A stretch of 64,000 nucleotides of DNA, taken from the NCBI GenBank assembly GCA_963812915.1, contig CAWEXB010000003.1, forward strand, positions 124,001 through 188,000. The letters are read 5' to 3'. How positions within the stretch are numbered: position 1 is the stretch's first letter; each line of letters starts with the position of its first letter. Source of the DNA: JACVRW01 sp963812915 (GTDB lineage: Bacteria > Actinomycetota > Thermoleophilia > Solirubrobacterales > Thermoleophilaceae). The notes under the pieces are model-generated. The model had not been told where the DNA came from. It saw only the letters and a list, made by a program, of their open reading frames with translations, and did no database searches. Shown piece by piece: positions 18,981 to 27,738 of the stretch. Position numbers and translations under genes: made by a program.

Positions 18981-20375
18981 ATGACAACCCTGCGCATCGG
19001 TGATGAGCCGCTGACGCCGGCGGCGGTCGCCGCCACCGCGCGGGGGGAGCCCCTGTCGGTAGAGCTCACGTCGGCCGCGCGCGAGCGGATGCTCGCCGGC
19101 CGGGCGGTTGCCGACGCGGTCGCCGCGCGACGACCCGTCTACGGTCGCACGACAGGGGTGGGCGCGAACTACGACGTCGCCGTCGAGGGGGAGGGGCGCG
19201 AGCACGCGCTGCGGCTGCTGCGGAGTCACGCGGCCGGCGTGGGCGAGCCGCTGGCCGCGGAGGTGGTACGTGCGACGGTCCTCGTCCGCCTTAGTCAGAT
19301 GGCCGCCGCCGGCGGGGGGCATCGCCCCGAGGTCGCCGACGCGCTGATCGCGCTGCTCCGGCGGGGCGAGTTGCCGGAGCTTCGCGACCTGGGAGGGATC
19401 GGCACCGCCGACCTCAGCGTTCTCGCCCAGCTTTGCCTGGCGCTGGCCGACGGCGACGATGGTTTCGCCCTGGCCGAAGGCGACGCGGCGGCCTTCCTCA
19501 GCTCGAACGCGGCGACCCTCGCCATGGCGGCGCTCGCATGGGCCGACCTTCGCGAGCTCCTGGACGCCGGCTTGGGCGTGGCCGCGGCTACGTTCCGTGC
19601 GCTCGAGGGCAACCACGAGGCGTTCGCCGAGCCGGTGGCCGCCGCCCGTCCGCTGCCCGGTCTGGTGGCCGTGGCGGGCACGATGCGAGCGCTCACGGAG
19701 GGCGCCGGTCCACCTGCACGGCTGCAGGACCCGTTTGCCTTCCGCTGCCTGCCGCCGGTGGCGGGCGCGCTGCACGACGCGCTCGCCACGCTCCGGGACG
19801 TGCTGACCGTCGAGATGGGCGCCGCGGCGGAGAACCCCCTCGTCGCCGGCGGCGAAGTCCTGCACCATGGGGGCTTTCACGCCGCTCCGGTCGCCCTCGC
19901 CCTCGATACCACCCGGCTCGCGCTCGTCCCCTTCGTCCAGCTCTCGGTGGCGCGTCTGGCTCATCTCCTGGAGCCGAGGCTCGCCGGCCTCACGCCCTTC
20001 CTCGCCGCTCCGGCGCCCGGCTCCTCGGGGCTGATGATCGCCGAGTACGTCGCGAACGATGCGCTCGCCCGGCTTCGCGCCGAGGCCGCGCCCGTCGTGC
20101 TGGGCACGGCCGTCGTCTCGCGCGGGCTCGAGGAGCACGCCTCCTTCGCATGGCAGGGAGCGCTCCAGGCGCGCCGCTCGGTCGAGCACGTGCGGACCGC
20201 CCTCGCACTCGAACACGTTGCGGCGGAGCGCGCGCTCGACATGAAGGCCGGCAAGCCGGCGCCCGAGGACCGCACGCTCGGCCGGGACGCGGCGCGTTCC
20301 GCCGCAGCGTTGGGGGCGATTGCCGCTCAGGTGCGACGCTCCGCCGCGGGCCGCGACGGTGCGCCGGGTCCCTGA
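18981..20375 (+). CDS. Aromatic amino acid lyase (HAL/PAL) homologue with non-canonical MIO site
   Basis: The 464-residue protein aligns through conserved HAL/PAL segments: RPVYGRTTGVGANYD, LRLLRSHAAGVGEPL, EGNHEAFAEP, QDPFAFRCLPPVAGALHDAL, AAENPLVAGGEVLHHGGFHA and SSGLMIAEYVANDAL. These enzymes use a methylideneimidazolone (MIO) made from Ala-Ser-Gly before an Asp. Here that place reads GGIGTADLSVL, so the tripeptide is Gly-Thr-Ala. Deamination by the standard route is therefore doubtful; it may be an aminomutase, an unusual lyase subfamily, or have another role. ATG at 18981. A strong hairpin follows the stop. Confidence 0.8.
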   Translation: MTTLRIGDEPLTPAAVAATARGEPLSVELTSAARERMLAGRAVADAVAARRPVYGRTTGVGANYDVAVEGEGREHALRLLRSHAAGVGEPLAAEVVRATVLVRLSQMAAAGGGHRPEVADALIALLRRGELPELRDLGGIGTADLSVLAQLCLALADGDDGFALAEGDAAAFLSSNAATLAMAALAWADLRELLDAGLGVAAATFRALEGNHEAFAEPVAAARPLPGLVAVAGTMRALTEGAGPPARLQDPFAFRCLPPVAGALHDALATLRDVLTVEMGAAAENPLVAGGEVLHHGGFHAAPVALALDTTRLALVPFVQLSVARLAHLLEPRLAGLTPFLAAPAPGSSGLMIAEYVANDALARLRAEAAPVVLGTAVVSRGLEEHASFAWQGALQARRSVEHVRTALALEHVAAERALDMKAGKPAPEDRTLGRDAARSAAALGAIAAQVRRSAAGRDGAPGP

Positions 20376-20381
20376 ATCACG

Positions 20382-20420
20382 CCCGCGCACGGCCGGCGGG
20401 AGCGGCCGGCCGTGCGCGGG
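20382..20420. terminator. Strong hairpin between convergent lyase and ABC operon
   Basis: CCCGCGCACGGCCGG (20382-20396) and CCGGCCGTGCGCGGG (20406-20420) form a perfect 15-bp stem around a nine-base loop. It lies between the stops of two convergent genes (20375 and 20431). It probably works as a bidirectional terminator, although no poly-U run is present. Confidence 0.75.
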
Positions 20421-20428
20421 GCGAACCT
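20391..20428. repeat. Dispersed hairpin repeat, copy 2
   Basis: A second copy of the 38-base sequence at 18831-18868, with two differences. It supplies the loop and right arm of the terminator hairpin and ends three bases from the stop of the osmoprotectant-binding protein gene. Confidence 0.7.
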
Positions 20429-20430
20429 AG

Positions 20431-21410
20431 TTAGCTGCTGATCAGCCCGGTCTCCTGCAGGTACTCGGTCGCGACCTGCCTGGGCGTTTCCTTGTCCAGG
20501 TCGACGCGGGCGTTGAGCTCCTGCATCACCCTGTCCGTGAGACCCCTGTTGACCTGGCCGACGACCTCGCTGAACTTGCCGCCGGCCTCCTTTAGGACCT
20601 CGTCGCGCACGACCAGCGTCGAGTTGTAGGGCGGGAAGATGCCCATGTCGTCCTCCAACAGGACGAAGCCCTCGCGGCGGATCTGCGGGTCGGTCGTGAA
20701 CACGATCGAGACGTCGGCCTGGCCCTTGGTGAGGACCTCGTGGCGCAGGGCGACATCCACCGGCACAAACCTCTGGAAGTCGATCCCGTAGACCTCCTGG
20801 AGGCCGAGTAGGCAGTCGAGCCGCTGCCGGCACTCGGGCGACCCGTACATCGTGAGGTCGCCCGCCTTGCCCTTCAGGTCGGAGATGTTCTGGAGACCCA
20901 GCTCGTCCGCAGTCTGCTTCGTGACCGCCACCTCGTTCGAGTTGGTGAACGGCGTCGGCGGAAGGGCCGTCAGGTTCTTCTCGGCAAAGCCCTGCTCGGC
21001 CTGCTGGTATGCCTGCTGTCCGGGTCATCCGGCAGCTCGTCCGCCTGGACGCCGAAGAACGACAGCAGCGCAGTACCCGTGTACTCCGGATAGGCGTCGA
21101 TCTCACCGCCCTCGAGGGCCGCGAGCGCTGTGTTCTCGTCGCCGAGATTGAGCTGCGTCGAGGTGTCATAGCCGCCGGCGGCGAGCGCCTGAGCGTAGAT
21201 CTCGCCGAGCACCTTCTGCTCGGTGAAGTTCTTGGAGCCGATCGTCAGCGTCACCGAGGACAGCGAGTCGTCCCTTTGGATGGCGGCGGGCTGACCGTCG
21301 CCCTGGCCGTTCGAGCCTCCTCCGTCATCGTCGTCGTCGTCGCCGCAGGCGGCCACGGCGAGCGAGGCCAGCACCAGCAGCAGCATCAATGGCCAGCGCA
21401 GATTCCTCAT
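20431..21410 (-). CDS. Osmoprotectant ABC transporter substrate-binding lipoprotein, frameshifted
   Basis: The N-terminus (from ATG 21410) has a lipobox, LASLAVAAC, a poly-Asp linker and the OpuC/ProX opening TIGSKNFTEQKVLGEIYAQ, then EIDAYPEYTGTALLSFFG. The frame breaks at about 21012-21018. The C-terminal two thirds continue in another frame: QGFAEKNLTALPPTPF, NEVAVTKQTADELGLQNISD, FTTDPQIRREGFVLLEDDMG. Joined, this is a normal ~325-residue glycine betaine/choline-type binding protein. The start overlaps the permease stop (ATGA). The shift may be a sequence error. Confidence 0.8.
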
Positions 21411-22166
21411 ACGGTGGCTTCCCTCCTTCGCATCGGGAACGGAGACCAGCGCCTGTGGCGTGCCTCCAGCTTCAGGCCCTGCGGCGTCACGGCGCGCTGC
21501 ACCAGACCGAACAGGGCCTCTGTCGCGACGGCCAGGAGCGCCACGACGATCGCCGCGGCGAGTCTCCCGTCGTCGCCATAGGTGTTGGGGTTGATGATTG
21601 GGTCGCCGAGCGTGACGACCCCCGCGAGCGGCGCGATTGCCGCGGTGGCCACGACGTTCACCGCCGACACCCGGATGCCGCCGAAGATGAGCGGCAGCGC
21701 GAGCGGCAGCTCGACCCGTCGCGAGATCTGGGCGCCCGTCATGCCCATCCCGCGGGCGGCGTCGACCGTATCGCCCTCGACCTGGCGCACCCCGGTATAG
21801 GTGTTGGTCAGGATCGGTGGGATCGCGAGCAGCACCAGCGCGAGCGTGAGATTCGTGAAGCCGACGCCGATGTAGGCGACGAAGAACGCGATCAGTGCCA
21901 GGCTCGGCACGGCGCGCCCCACGTTGGAGGCGTTGATGGCGAGGAAGCCGCCCTTGCCGATGTGCCCCAGCCACAGCCCGAGCGGGACCGCCACCGCGCA
22001 GGCAATCGCCATCGCGGCGCCCGACAGCTTCAAGTGCTCCCACATCAGCTCCCAGATCTCTGCCAGCCCGCCGACCTGGCTGCCGCCGGCGGGCGACTCG
22101 CGCTCGTTGAAGATGAAGTCGATCGCGTCGCCGAACTGGCCCAGGGCTCGCCATCGTCGTGCTCAT
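21407..22166 (-). CDS. Osmoprotectant ABC transporter permease, frameshifted near its start
   Basis: Residues from MWEHLKLSGAAMAIACAVAV through the EAA-type loop GMGMTGAQISRRVELPLALP form one OpuCB/OpuCD-like permease with about five or six helices. The open frame begins at 22045. Homologous sequence continues upstream (QFGDAIDFIFNERESP) and joins an ATG at 22166 that overlaps the previous permease's stop. One extra C in CCC at 22144-22146 explains the break; reading CC gives MSTTMASLGQFGDAIDF. It sits in an ATPase-permease-permease-binding protein operon. Confidence 0.8.
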
Positions 22167-22870
22167 CGCGCGGCCACCGCCCGGGTCCAGGGCGTGATCG
22201 CCCGCTGTACCAGCAGGATCAGGCCGTCGAGCACGGCCGCAAGCAGCACCGCGAGACCGCCCGCAACGACGACGTTCGACTTGAAGACGATGTCCGCGAA
22301 GATTTCCTGGCCGAGCCCACCGGCCGCGGCGAAGAAGGCGAGCGCGGCGAGTCCGACCGTGGTCGTCACCGCGATCCGGAGCCCGGCCATGATCTCGGGC
22401 AGCGCCAGCGGCACCTCGACCCGCCAGAGCAGCTGGCGGTCGGTCAGGCCCATGCCGCGCCCGGCGTCCTTGACGTCCTCGGGGACGTTCTGGAGCCCGG
22501 TGAGGACGTTGCGGAAGATGATCAACAGCACGTAGGCGACGAGCGCGATAATCGCCGTGTCGTCGCCGCGCCCGGTGATCGGCAGGAGGAGGAAGAAGGC
22601 GGCGATGCTGGGGATCGTGTAGAGGATCCCCGTGACCTGCGTGATGGGGTTGATCAGCCAGCGCCGCCGGTAGGCGAGTAGGGCGAGCGCGAACGAGATG
22701 CCGAAGCCGATCGAGACGGAAACGACCGTGAGGAAGACGTGCTGGAAGAAGGGGTCGACGTAGCGGTCGAAGTTGTCGACGATCCAGTCAGGGCAGAAGC
22801 CGTTGTTCGAGACGCAGTCCTCGCCGCGCTCCCGGATCTCGACGCCGCCCTGGGCGAGCTGCGGGATCAC
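22163..22870 (-). CDS. Osmoprotectant ABC transporter permease
   Basis: An intact 235-residue permease with about five hydrophobic helices (HVFLTVVSVSIGFGISFALA, IPSIAAFFLLLPITG) and the EAA loop GRGMGLTDRQLLWRVEVPLA that contacts the ATPase. The GTG at 22870 overlaps the ATPase stop (GTGA). A periplasmic-side insert near the N-terminus holds two cysteines (EDCVSNNGFCPDW). It pairs with the second permease as a heterodimeric OpuC-type channel for glycine betaine, choline or a related solute. Confidence 0.9.
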   Translation of the reverse strand: MIPQLAQGGVEIRERGEDCVSNNGFCPDWIVDNFDRYVDPFFQHVFLTVVSVSIGFGISFALALLAYRRRWLINPITQVTGILYTIPSIAAFFLLLPITGRGDDTAIIALVAYVLLIIFRNVLTGLQNVPEDVKDAGRGMGLTDRQLLWRVEVPLALPEIMAGLRIAVTTTVGLAALAFFAAAGGLGQEIFADIVFKSNVVVAGGLAVLLAAVLDGLILLVQRAITPWTRAVAAR

Positions 22871-24061
22871 GCCGCGGCGTCGGCCCCGCTCGGGACCTCG
22901 TCGGGGTCGGTCCGGAGGGCGTGCGCGAGCATTTCGATCGAGAGCACGCCGACGACCTGGCCGCGGTGGTCGACTACGGGGCCGTACTGCGCCTCCTCCT
23001 GGAGCAGGTCGGACAGGGCGTCGCGCAGCACGTCGTCGAGCTCCAGCACCGGCTCGGGCTTCGACCGCAGCTCGGACCCCACGCGCTCGCCCTGAAGCGC
23101 CTTCTCCGACAGCCACCCGATCGGCCGGTCCCGATCGTCGACCAGGAGCGGGTAGGGCACCTCGCCGTCGGCGGCCTTGGCGCCGGCGGCGGCCACGGGC
23201 TCACCCACGCGCACCAGCGGGGCCCTCCAGAGGTCAACGTCGCGCACTCGCTGGAGCGCCAGCCGCTTCAGCGCGCGGTCCGCCCCGACGAAGTCCTCGA
23301 CGAACTTGTTGCTCGGGATACATGAGGAGCTCGGCGGGCGGCGCGTACTGAGCGAGCTTGCCGCCCTGTTGCATCACGGCGATCCGATCACCGATCTTGA
23401 TCGCCTCGTCGATGTCGTGGGTGACGAAGACGATCGTCTTGCGGATCTCGCGCTGGAGGCGCAGGAACTCGTTCTGGAGCCGCTCGCGATTGATCGGGTC
23501 GATGGCGCCGAACGGCTCGTCCATCAGCATCAGCGGCGGATCGGTGGCGAGCGCGCGCGCCACCCCCACCCGCTGGCGCTGACCGCCGGAGAGCTGGGCC
23601 GGAAAGCGGTCGCGCGTTTCGTGCGCGTCGAGGCTGACCAGCTCGAGAAGCTCGTCCACCCGGGCCCGGATCCGGTCCCTGGGCCAGCCGAGCAGCCGCG
23701 GCACCGTGGCGATGTTCCCGGCGACGCTCAGGTGGGGGAAGAGCCCGATCTGCTGGATCGCGTAGCCGATCTCGCGGCGCAGCTCGGCCGGGCGACGGTC
23801 CTTGACGCTTCGGCCGTCCAACAGGATGTCGCCGTCGGAGATGTCGGTCATTCGGTTCACCATCCGCATGGCGGTCGTCTTTCCGCAACCCGACGGGCCC
23901 ACGAGCACGCAGATCTCCCCGGCGGGCACCTCGAGCGAGAGTCCATTGACGGCCGGCTGGGTCTGGCCCGGATAGCGCTTGGTGACGTTCCGGAACTCGA
24001 GCGTCGCGGCGGCGGGGCGCGACGACGGCCCCGTAGGCTGGGCGGAAGCGGGTGAGTTCAC
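22867..24061 (-). CDS. Osmoprotectant ABC transporter ATPase with CBS domains, frameshifted
   Basis: From the GTG at 24061 the protein shows Walker A VGPSGCGKTTAMRMVN, Q-loop YAIQQIGLFPHLSV, signature QLSGGQRQRVGVARAL and Walker B LMLMDEPFGAIDPINRE. After LLMYP the frame breaks at 23315-23317; an extra C explains it. Continuation in the next frame gives SNKFVEDFVGADRALKRLAL and a CBS-domain region ending in QYGPVVDHRGQVVGVLSIEM. The whole is about 398 residues, the usual size of OpuCA/ProV-like proteins, in which CBS domains sense ionic strength. It is first in the operon. Confidence 0.85.
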
Positions 24062-24095
24062 GAGGGAGGCTCCGCGGGGGAGTGCTTTAGAGAGA

Positions 24096-24455
24096 CTATC
24101 CGGGGGCGGTTTCCGTCTCGTCAGGAATTCTCGAAGCCTTAATGTCGGCCTGGGCCAGCCGTTCAAGCTCTCGCCTCAGGTCCTCGCGCAAACGCCGAAC
24201 CTCCTCCTCGTCCACCTCGGGATCCGCCTCGGCGGTCTCGACGAGGGCGGCGGCCAGGGTCTCGCTTGCGCCACGAAGGTCGGCCTCCGCCCGGGGCCGA
24301 TCGTGGGCGCCGCGCAGCGACAGCGCCTTTTCCTTCGCGTCCTCGGCCAGCGGGGCGATGCGCTCGCGATCCGCCCGCGGGAGCACGCGCCAGCGCGAGT
24401 AGAGGGAGCGAGCTACGCGGATGGCGCGGCCGATCATGATCTTGGTGGAGGCCAT
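24096..24455 (-). CDS. Hypothetical charged helical protein
   Basis: A 119-residue protein rich in Arg, Glu and Ala, with predicted long helices (DEEEVRRLREDLRRELERLA) and no membrane segment. I do not recognise a family. It lies between the ABC operon and the LLM flavoenzyme on the same strand, with gaps of 34 and 45 bases, so it may be cotranscribed with them. Codon use is like its neighbours. Confidence 0.6.
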   Translation of the reverse strand: MASTKIMIGRAIRVARSLYSRWRVLPRADRERIAPLAEDAKEKALSLRGAHDRPRAEADLRGASETLAAALVETAEADPEVDEEEVRRLREDLRRELERLAQADIKASRIPDETETAPG

Positions 24456-24500
24456 CCCACCGCCATCGTGGCGGGCCAGGTGGACGGAAGCGGGGGCGTC

Positions 24501-25361
24501 CTACAGCACCGCAGCCGCCAGCCGGTCCACCTGCTCCGGGTTGGAGGAGGCGGGGAACATAATCAGCTCGTCGCAGCGCGCCTCCTCGAAGTCGCGCACC
24601 CTCTCCCTTACTGCGTCCACGCCCTTCGCCGTGAGGGCGACCACTTGGTCCGCATACTCCGTGGCGAACTCGTAGTAGTGGCCTATCGACCGGCGAGTCT
24701 GTTCCTCTGGGTCGTCGTCGAGGGAGAAGTAGGTGAGCGACAGCTTGCGCGGCTCGCCCTCGCGGCCCGCCGCGCGCCACGCGGCCTCCAGCTTCTCGAC
24801 GGCGGGTGGGAAGTACTCCGGGGGACCGCCGCCCGCGATCCAGCCCTCGCCGTACTGGGCGGCGCGACGGAAGGCGGCATCGACCTGGCCGCCGATGATG
24901 AGCGTCGGGGGGTTGTCGGAGACGTCTGGGCCGATCGGTCCGGCGTAGCCGCGCTCCTCGCCCGCCCAGATCCGCTTCATGTCGTCGAGCATCTCCTCGA
25001 ATCGCCTGCCGCGGTTCTCGAAGGGAGCGCCGCCGGCCTCGAAGTCGTCCGGCCGGCCGCCGGGAGCCACGCCGAACACGAACCGGCCACCCGACAGGTG
25101 CTGAAGCGTCGCCGCCTGCTTCGCGACGAGTGCGGCGTTCTGGCGCTTGGGCAGGATTGCGATCGCCGTGGCCAGCCCGATCCGCTCGGTCACCGCGGCG
25201 GCCGCGCCGAGGGCCACGAGCGACTCGTAGTTCGGGTAAACCGTCCGGTCGATCGTGCCGAGGCTCGAGAAGCCCGCCGCGTCCGCGCGTCTCGCCCACT
25301 CCGTGACCTGGTGGCCCTGGACTCCCGGGATCGTGGTCGGCAGCCCGATGGCGACCTTCAT
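24501..25361 (-). CDS. LLM-class flavin-dependent oxidoreductase
   Basis: A 286-residue luciferase-like monooxygenase with a TIM-barrel pattern: MKVAIGLPTTIPGVQGHQVT, ATAIAILPKRQNAALVAKQA, LSGGRFVFGVAPGGRPDDFE and PPTLIIGGQVDAAFRRAAQYG. In actinobacteria such proteins use FMN or coenzyme F420; the sequence does not decide which. Substrate unknown. The ATG at 25361 is preceded on its strand by GGAGAGGAGACCCAC. Confidence 0.9.
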   Translation of the reverse strand: MKVAIGLPTTIPGVQGHQVTEWARRADAAGFSSLGTIDRTVYPNYESLVALGAAAAVTERIGLATAIAILPKRQNAALVAKQAATLQHLSGGRFVFGVAPGGRPDDFEAGGAPFENRGRRFEEMLDDMKRIWAGEERGYAGPIGPDVSDNPPTLIIGGQVDAAFRRAAQYGEGWIAGGGPPEYFPPAVEKLEAAWRAAGREGEPRKLSLTYFSLDDDPEEQTRRSIGHYYEFATEYADQVVALTAKGVDAVRERVRDFEEARCDELIMFPASSNPEQVDRLAAAVL

Positions 25362-25415
25362 GTGGGTCTCCTCTCCGTTTTTCGCCCGGATCGAGCCGCG
25401 GCTAGGCTCGGGCCC

Positions 25416-25870
25416 GTGACACTAGAGGAGCTTCCGAGGCTGGGCCCGCGAGCTGATCGCGGCGCACGGGTGGGTCGGCTCGGTCTGCTCGACGAGCAGG
25501 ACCTCCCGCGGGTGCTGCCGGTCACCTTCGCCCTGTGGGCGACGCCGTGTGGAGCGCGATCGACCAGAAGCCGAAGCGCGCGGCGGAGCCGGCGCGGGTG
25601 CGCTACCTGCGCCGGCGGCCCGAGGCGGCGCTCTCGTCGACCGCTACAGACGACGACTGGGGCCGGCTGGCCTGGGTGCAGCTCCGCGGCGGGTCGACAT
25701 CCGTCTCAGACTGCCGAGTCCAGCGCGGCGCTCGAGGCTCGCGAGTCGAAGTACGAGTCCATACCGCGAGCGCACCCCGCCCGGCCCGCTGGTGCGGCTC
25801 GCGGTCGGAGCGGCGCGCTTTCTGGCGCGCCGCGAGGAGGAGGCCCCGGGGCAGCCGCCGGCACGCGTAG
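25416..25870 (+). pseudogene. PPOX-class F420-dependent enzyme, multiply frameshifted
   Basis: Pieces of one small flavin-binding split-barrel protein are spread over all three forward frames: LEELPRLGPRADRGARVGRL and RVLPVTFALW, then DAVWSAIDQKPKRAAEPARV, then DDDWGRLAWVQLRG, ESSAALEARESKYE, and YRERTPPGPLVRLAV. The order and content match the Rv0121c-like PPOX family (putative F420-dependent). At least six small indels are needed to join them, yet no internal stop interrupts the pieces. Either the copy is dead or the sequence here is poor. Confidence 0.65.
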
Positions 25871-25881
25871 GCTTGCGGCGC

Positions 25882-26857
25882 ATGCGCGCGATGGTGCTGG
25901 ACACGGGCGGGTTCGGCCCTGCGCGAGGCCGAGCTGCCGGCGCCGGAGCCCGGCCGGGGGGAGCTGCTGCTCGAGGTTGCCGCCTGCGGCGTCTGCCGAA
26001 CCGACCTGCACATAGTGGACGGCGAGCTCACCGAACCCAAGCTGCCGCTCGTGCCCGGCCACCAGATCGTCGCGCGGGTGTCTGCCGGTGGCGAGCGGTT
26101 CGCCGCCGGCGACCGCGTGGGGGTGCCCTGGCTCGGCTGGACCGACGGGGACTGCCGCTACTGCCGCACGGGCCGCGAGAACCTCTGCGACCGGGCTCGG
26201 TTCACCGGCTACCAGCGCGACGGCGGCTACGCGCAGCTGGCGGTGGCCGACGAGCGCTTCTGCTTCCCGATCCCGTCCGGCTACCCGGACCTCCAAGCCG
26301 CGCCGCTCCTCTGCGCGGGCCTGATCGGCTTCCGTACGCTGAAGCTCGCCGGTGATGGGGAACGGCTCGGCATCTACGGGTTCGGCGGCGCGGCGCACAT
26401 CATCTGCCAGGTGGCCGTTCACCAAGGGTGGCGCGTGTTCGCGTTCACGCGCGCCGGCGACGAGGAGACGCAGCGCTTCGCGCGCGATCTCGGCGCCGAA
26501 TGGGCCGGGGATGCACTCGGTCCGTCTCCCGAGGAGCTCGACGCGGCCCTCATCTTCGCGCCGGCCGGCGAGCTCGTGCCCGCCGCGCTGCGAGCCGTGG
26601 CGAAGGGCGGCACGGTCGTCTGCGGCGGGATCCACATGAGCGACATCCCGCAGATGCCCTACGAGCTGCTCTGGGGCGAGCGTACGCTGCGCTCGGTCGC
26701 GAACCTCACTCGCGCCGACGGGGAGGAGTTCCTCGCGCTGGCTCCGCTCGTGCCCGTCCGGACCGAGGTCGAGACCTTCCCCCTGGCGGAGGCGAACGAG
26801 GCGCTCGACCGCCTGCGCTCGGGGCGGATCCGCGGGTCCGCGGTGCTCGTGCCGTGA
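25882..26857 (+). CDS. Zinc-dependent alcohol dehydrogenase, frameshifted near N-terminus
   Basis: From about 25920 the main frame gives a medium-chain dehydrogenase: catalytic-zinc site VAACGVCRTDLHIVDGEL, GHQIVARVSAGGERFAAGD, structural-zinc site GDCRYCRTGRENLC, and cofactor site IYGFGGAAHIICQVAV. Total length is about 325 residues. The first residues (MRAMVLDTGGFG) lie in another frame from the ATG at 25882; reading GGCCTG instead of GGCCCTG at 25915-25920 restores LREAELPAPEPG. It would oxidise a primary alcohol or reduce an aldehyde with NAD(P). Confidence 0.8.
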
Positions 26858-26863
26858 GGCCTC

Positions 26864-27697
26864 TCAGGCGGCGCGTCCCAGGCGACCGACCTTCGCCTTG
26901 CCCGCCGGCCGCCGGCGCGCCTCCACCCGCCGAAAGCGGTCGAGGGCGTCGGCGACCGCCCGCCAGGCCGATCGGTTGAGCGCCATGCCGATGTGCGATC
27001 CCCCGGCCTCCACGTGCTGTGCGCCCGGCGCCAGGCACGCCCGCCAGTCGACGATGCCGTCGGTGCGGGAGTAGATCGAGACGAAGCCGACTGCCCGCGG
27101 AAGCGGCGCCGCCAGGTCCTCCCAGAACGAGGCGCAGCAGTCGCCGTCGAGGCACGATCGCTTGAAGAGCCGCGGAGCGCCGATCGAGCCAAGCGTGCTC
27201 ACCGCCTCGAGCTGGAGGCGAACGAGCGGATGGACCGCCAACGGGTCGAGCTGCGGCGAGCCGAGCGTGACGATTCCGCAGACGAGCTCGGGCCTGCGGC
27301 GCGCGAGCGCCTTTGCCAGGCTGCCACCGCGGCTCTGGCCGACGAGCGCGGCGCGACGCCCCTGCCGGGCGACCAGGCGCTCGAGTCTCGGCTCGAGGCG
27401 GGCAAGCGCCGCGCTCGAGCAGTCCACGTTCGCGATCATGCCCGCCCTGCGCGGCCGATAGCCGCAGCGTCCCAGCCAGTTGCTCATCACCGCGAGCGAG
27501 CCGTCGCCCGCCAGGAAGCCCGGGATCAGGAGCACCGGCTGGCCGCGACCGTCGGCCACGCCGTCGCCGCGGAAGATCGGATCGCGCAAGAGCGCCGCGG
27601 CCTCGAGGCCCACCCTCGCCTCGCGCCAGAGCGGCGGCCGGGCACTGGCTGGGATCGGCGCTCGTCCTCTCATCAGGGGCCTCTGCACCGTAATCAA
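26864..27697 (-). CDS. Alpha/beta-fold hydrolase (lipase/esterase-like)
   Basis: The 277-residue protein has an oxyanion strand PVLLIPGFLAGD, nucleophile elbow LVGQSRGGSLAKAL (Ser), acid in SIYSRTDGIVDWRACL and histidine in VEAGGSHIGMALNRSAW. It shares this layout, a cysteine-rich loop (CLDGDCCASFW here, CLTETCTCDF there) and the segment NVDCS with the hydrolase at 57.3-58.1 kb, so the two are paralogues. Likely an esterase, lipase or acyltransferase; substrate unknown. It is convergent with the alcohol dehydrogenase gene. Confidence 0.85.
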   Translation of the reverse strand: MITVQRPLMRGRAPIPASARPPLWREARVGLEAAALLRDPIFRGDGVADGRGQPVLLIPGFLAGDGSLAVMSNWLGRCGYRPRRAGMIANVDCSSAALARLEPRLERLVARQGRRAALVGQSRGGSLAKALARRRPELVCGIVTLGSPQLDPLAVHPLVRLQLEAVSTLGSIGAPRLFKRSCLDGDCCASFWEDLAAPLPRAVGFVSIYSRTDGIVDWRACLAPGAQHVEAGGSHIGMALNRSAWRAVADALDRFRRVEARRRPAGKAKVGRLGRAA

Positions 27698-27738
27698 CGG
27701 TTGGGACGAATTAGTTCGTTCGCGTACAGTTCCGGCCC

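Noticed and set aside
23300..23330. Reading the ABC ATPase and the CBS region as two separate genes
   Set aside because: The CBS-containing frame has no start or ribosome site near the break, and the sequence across the junction (YPSNKFVEDFVG) is continuous family homology.
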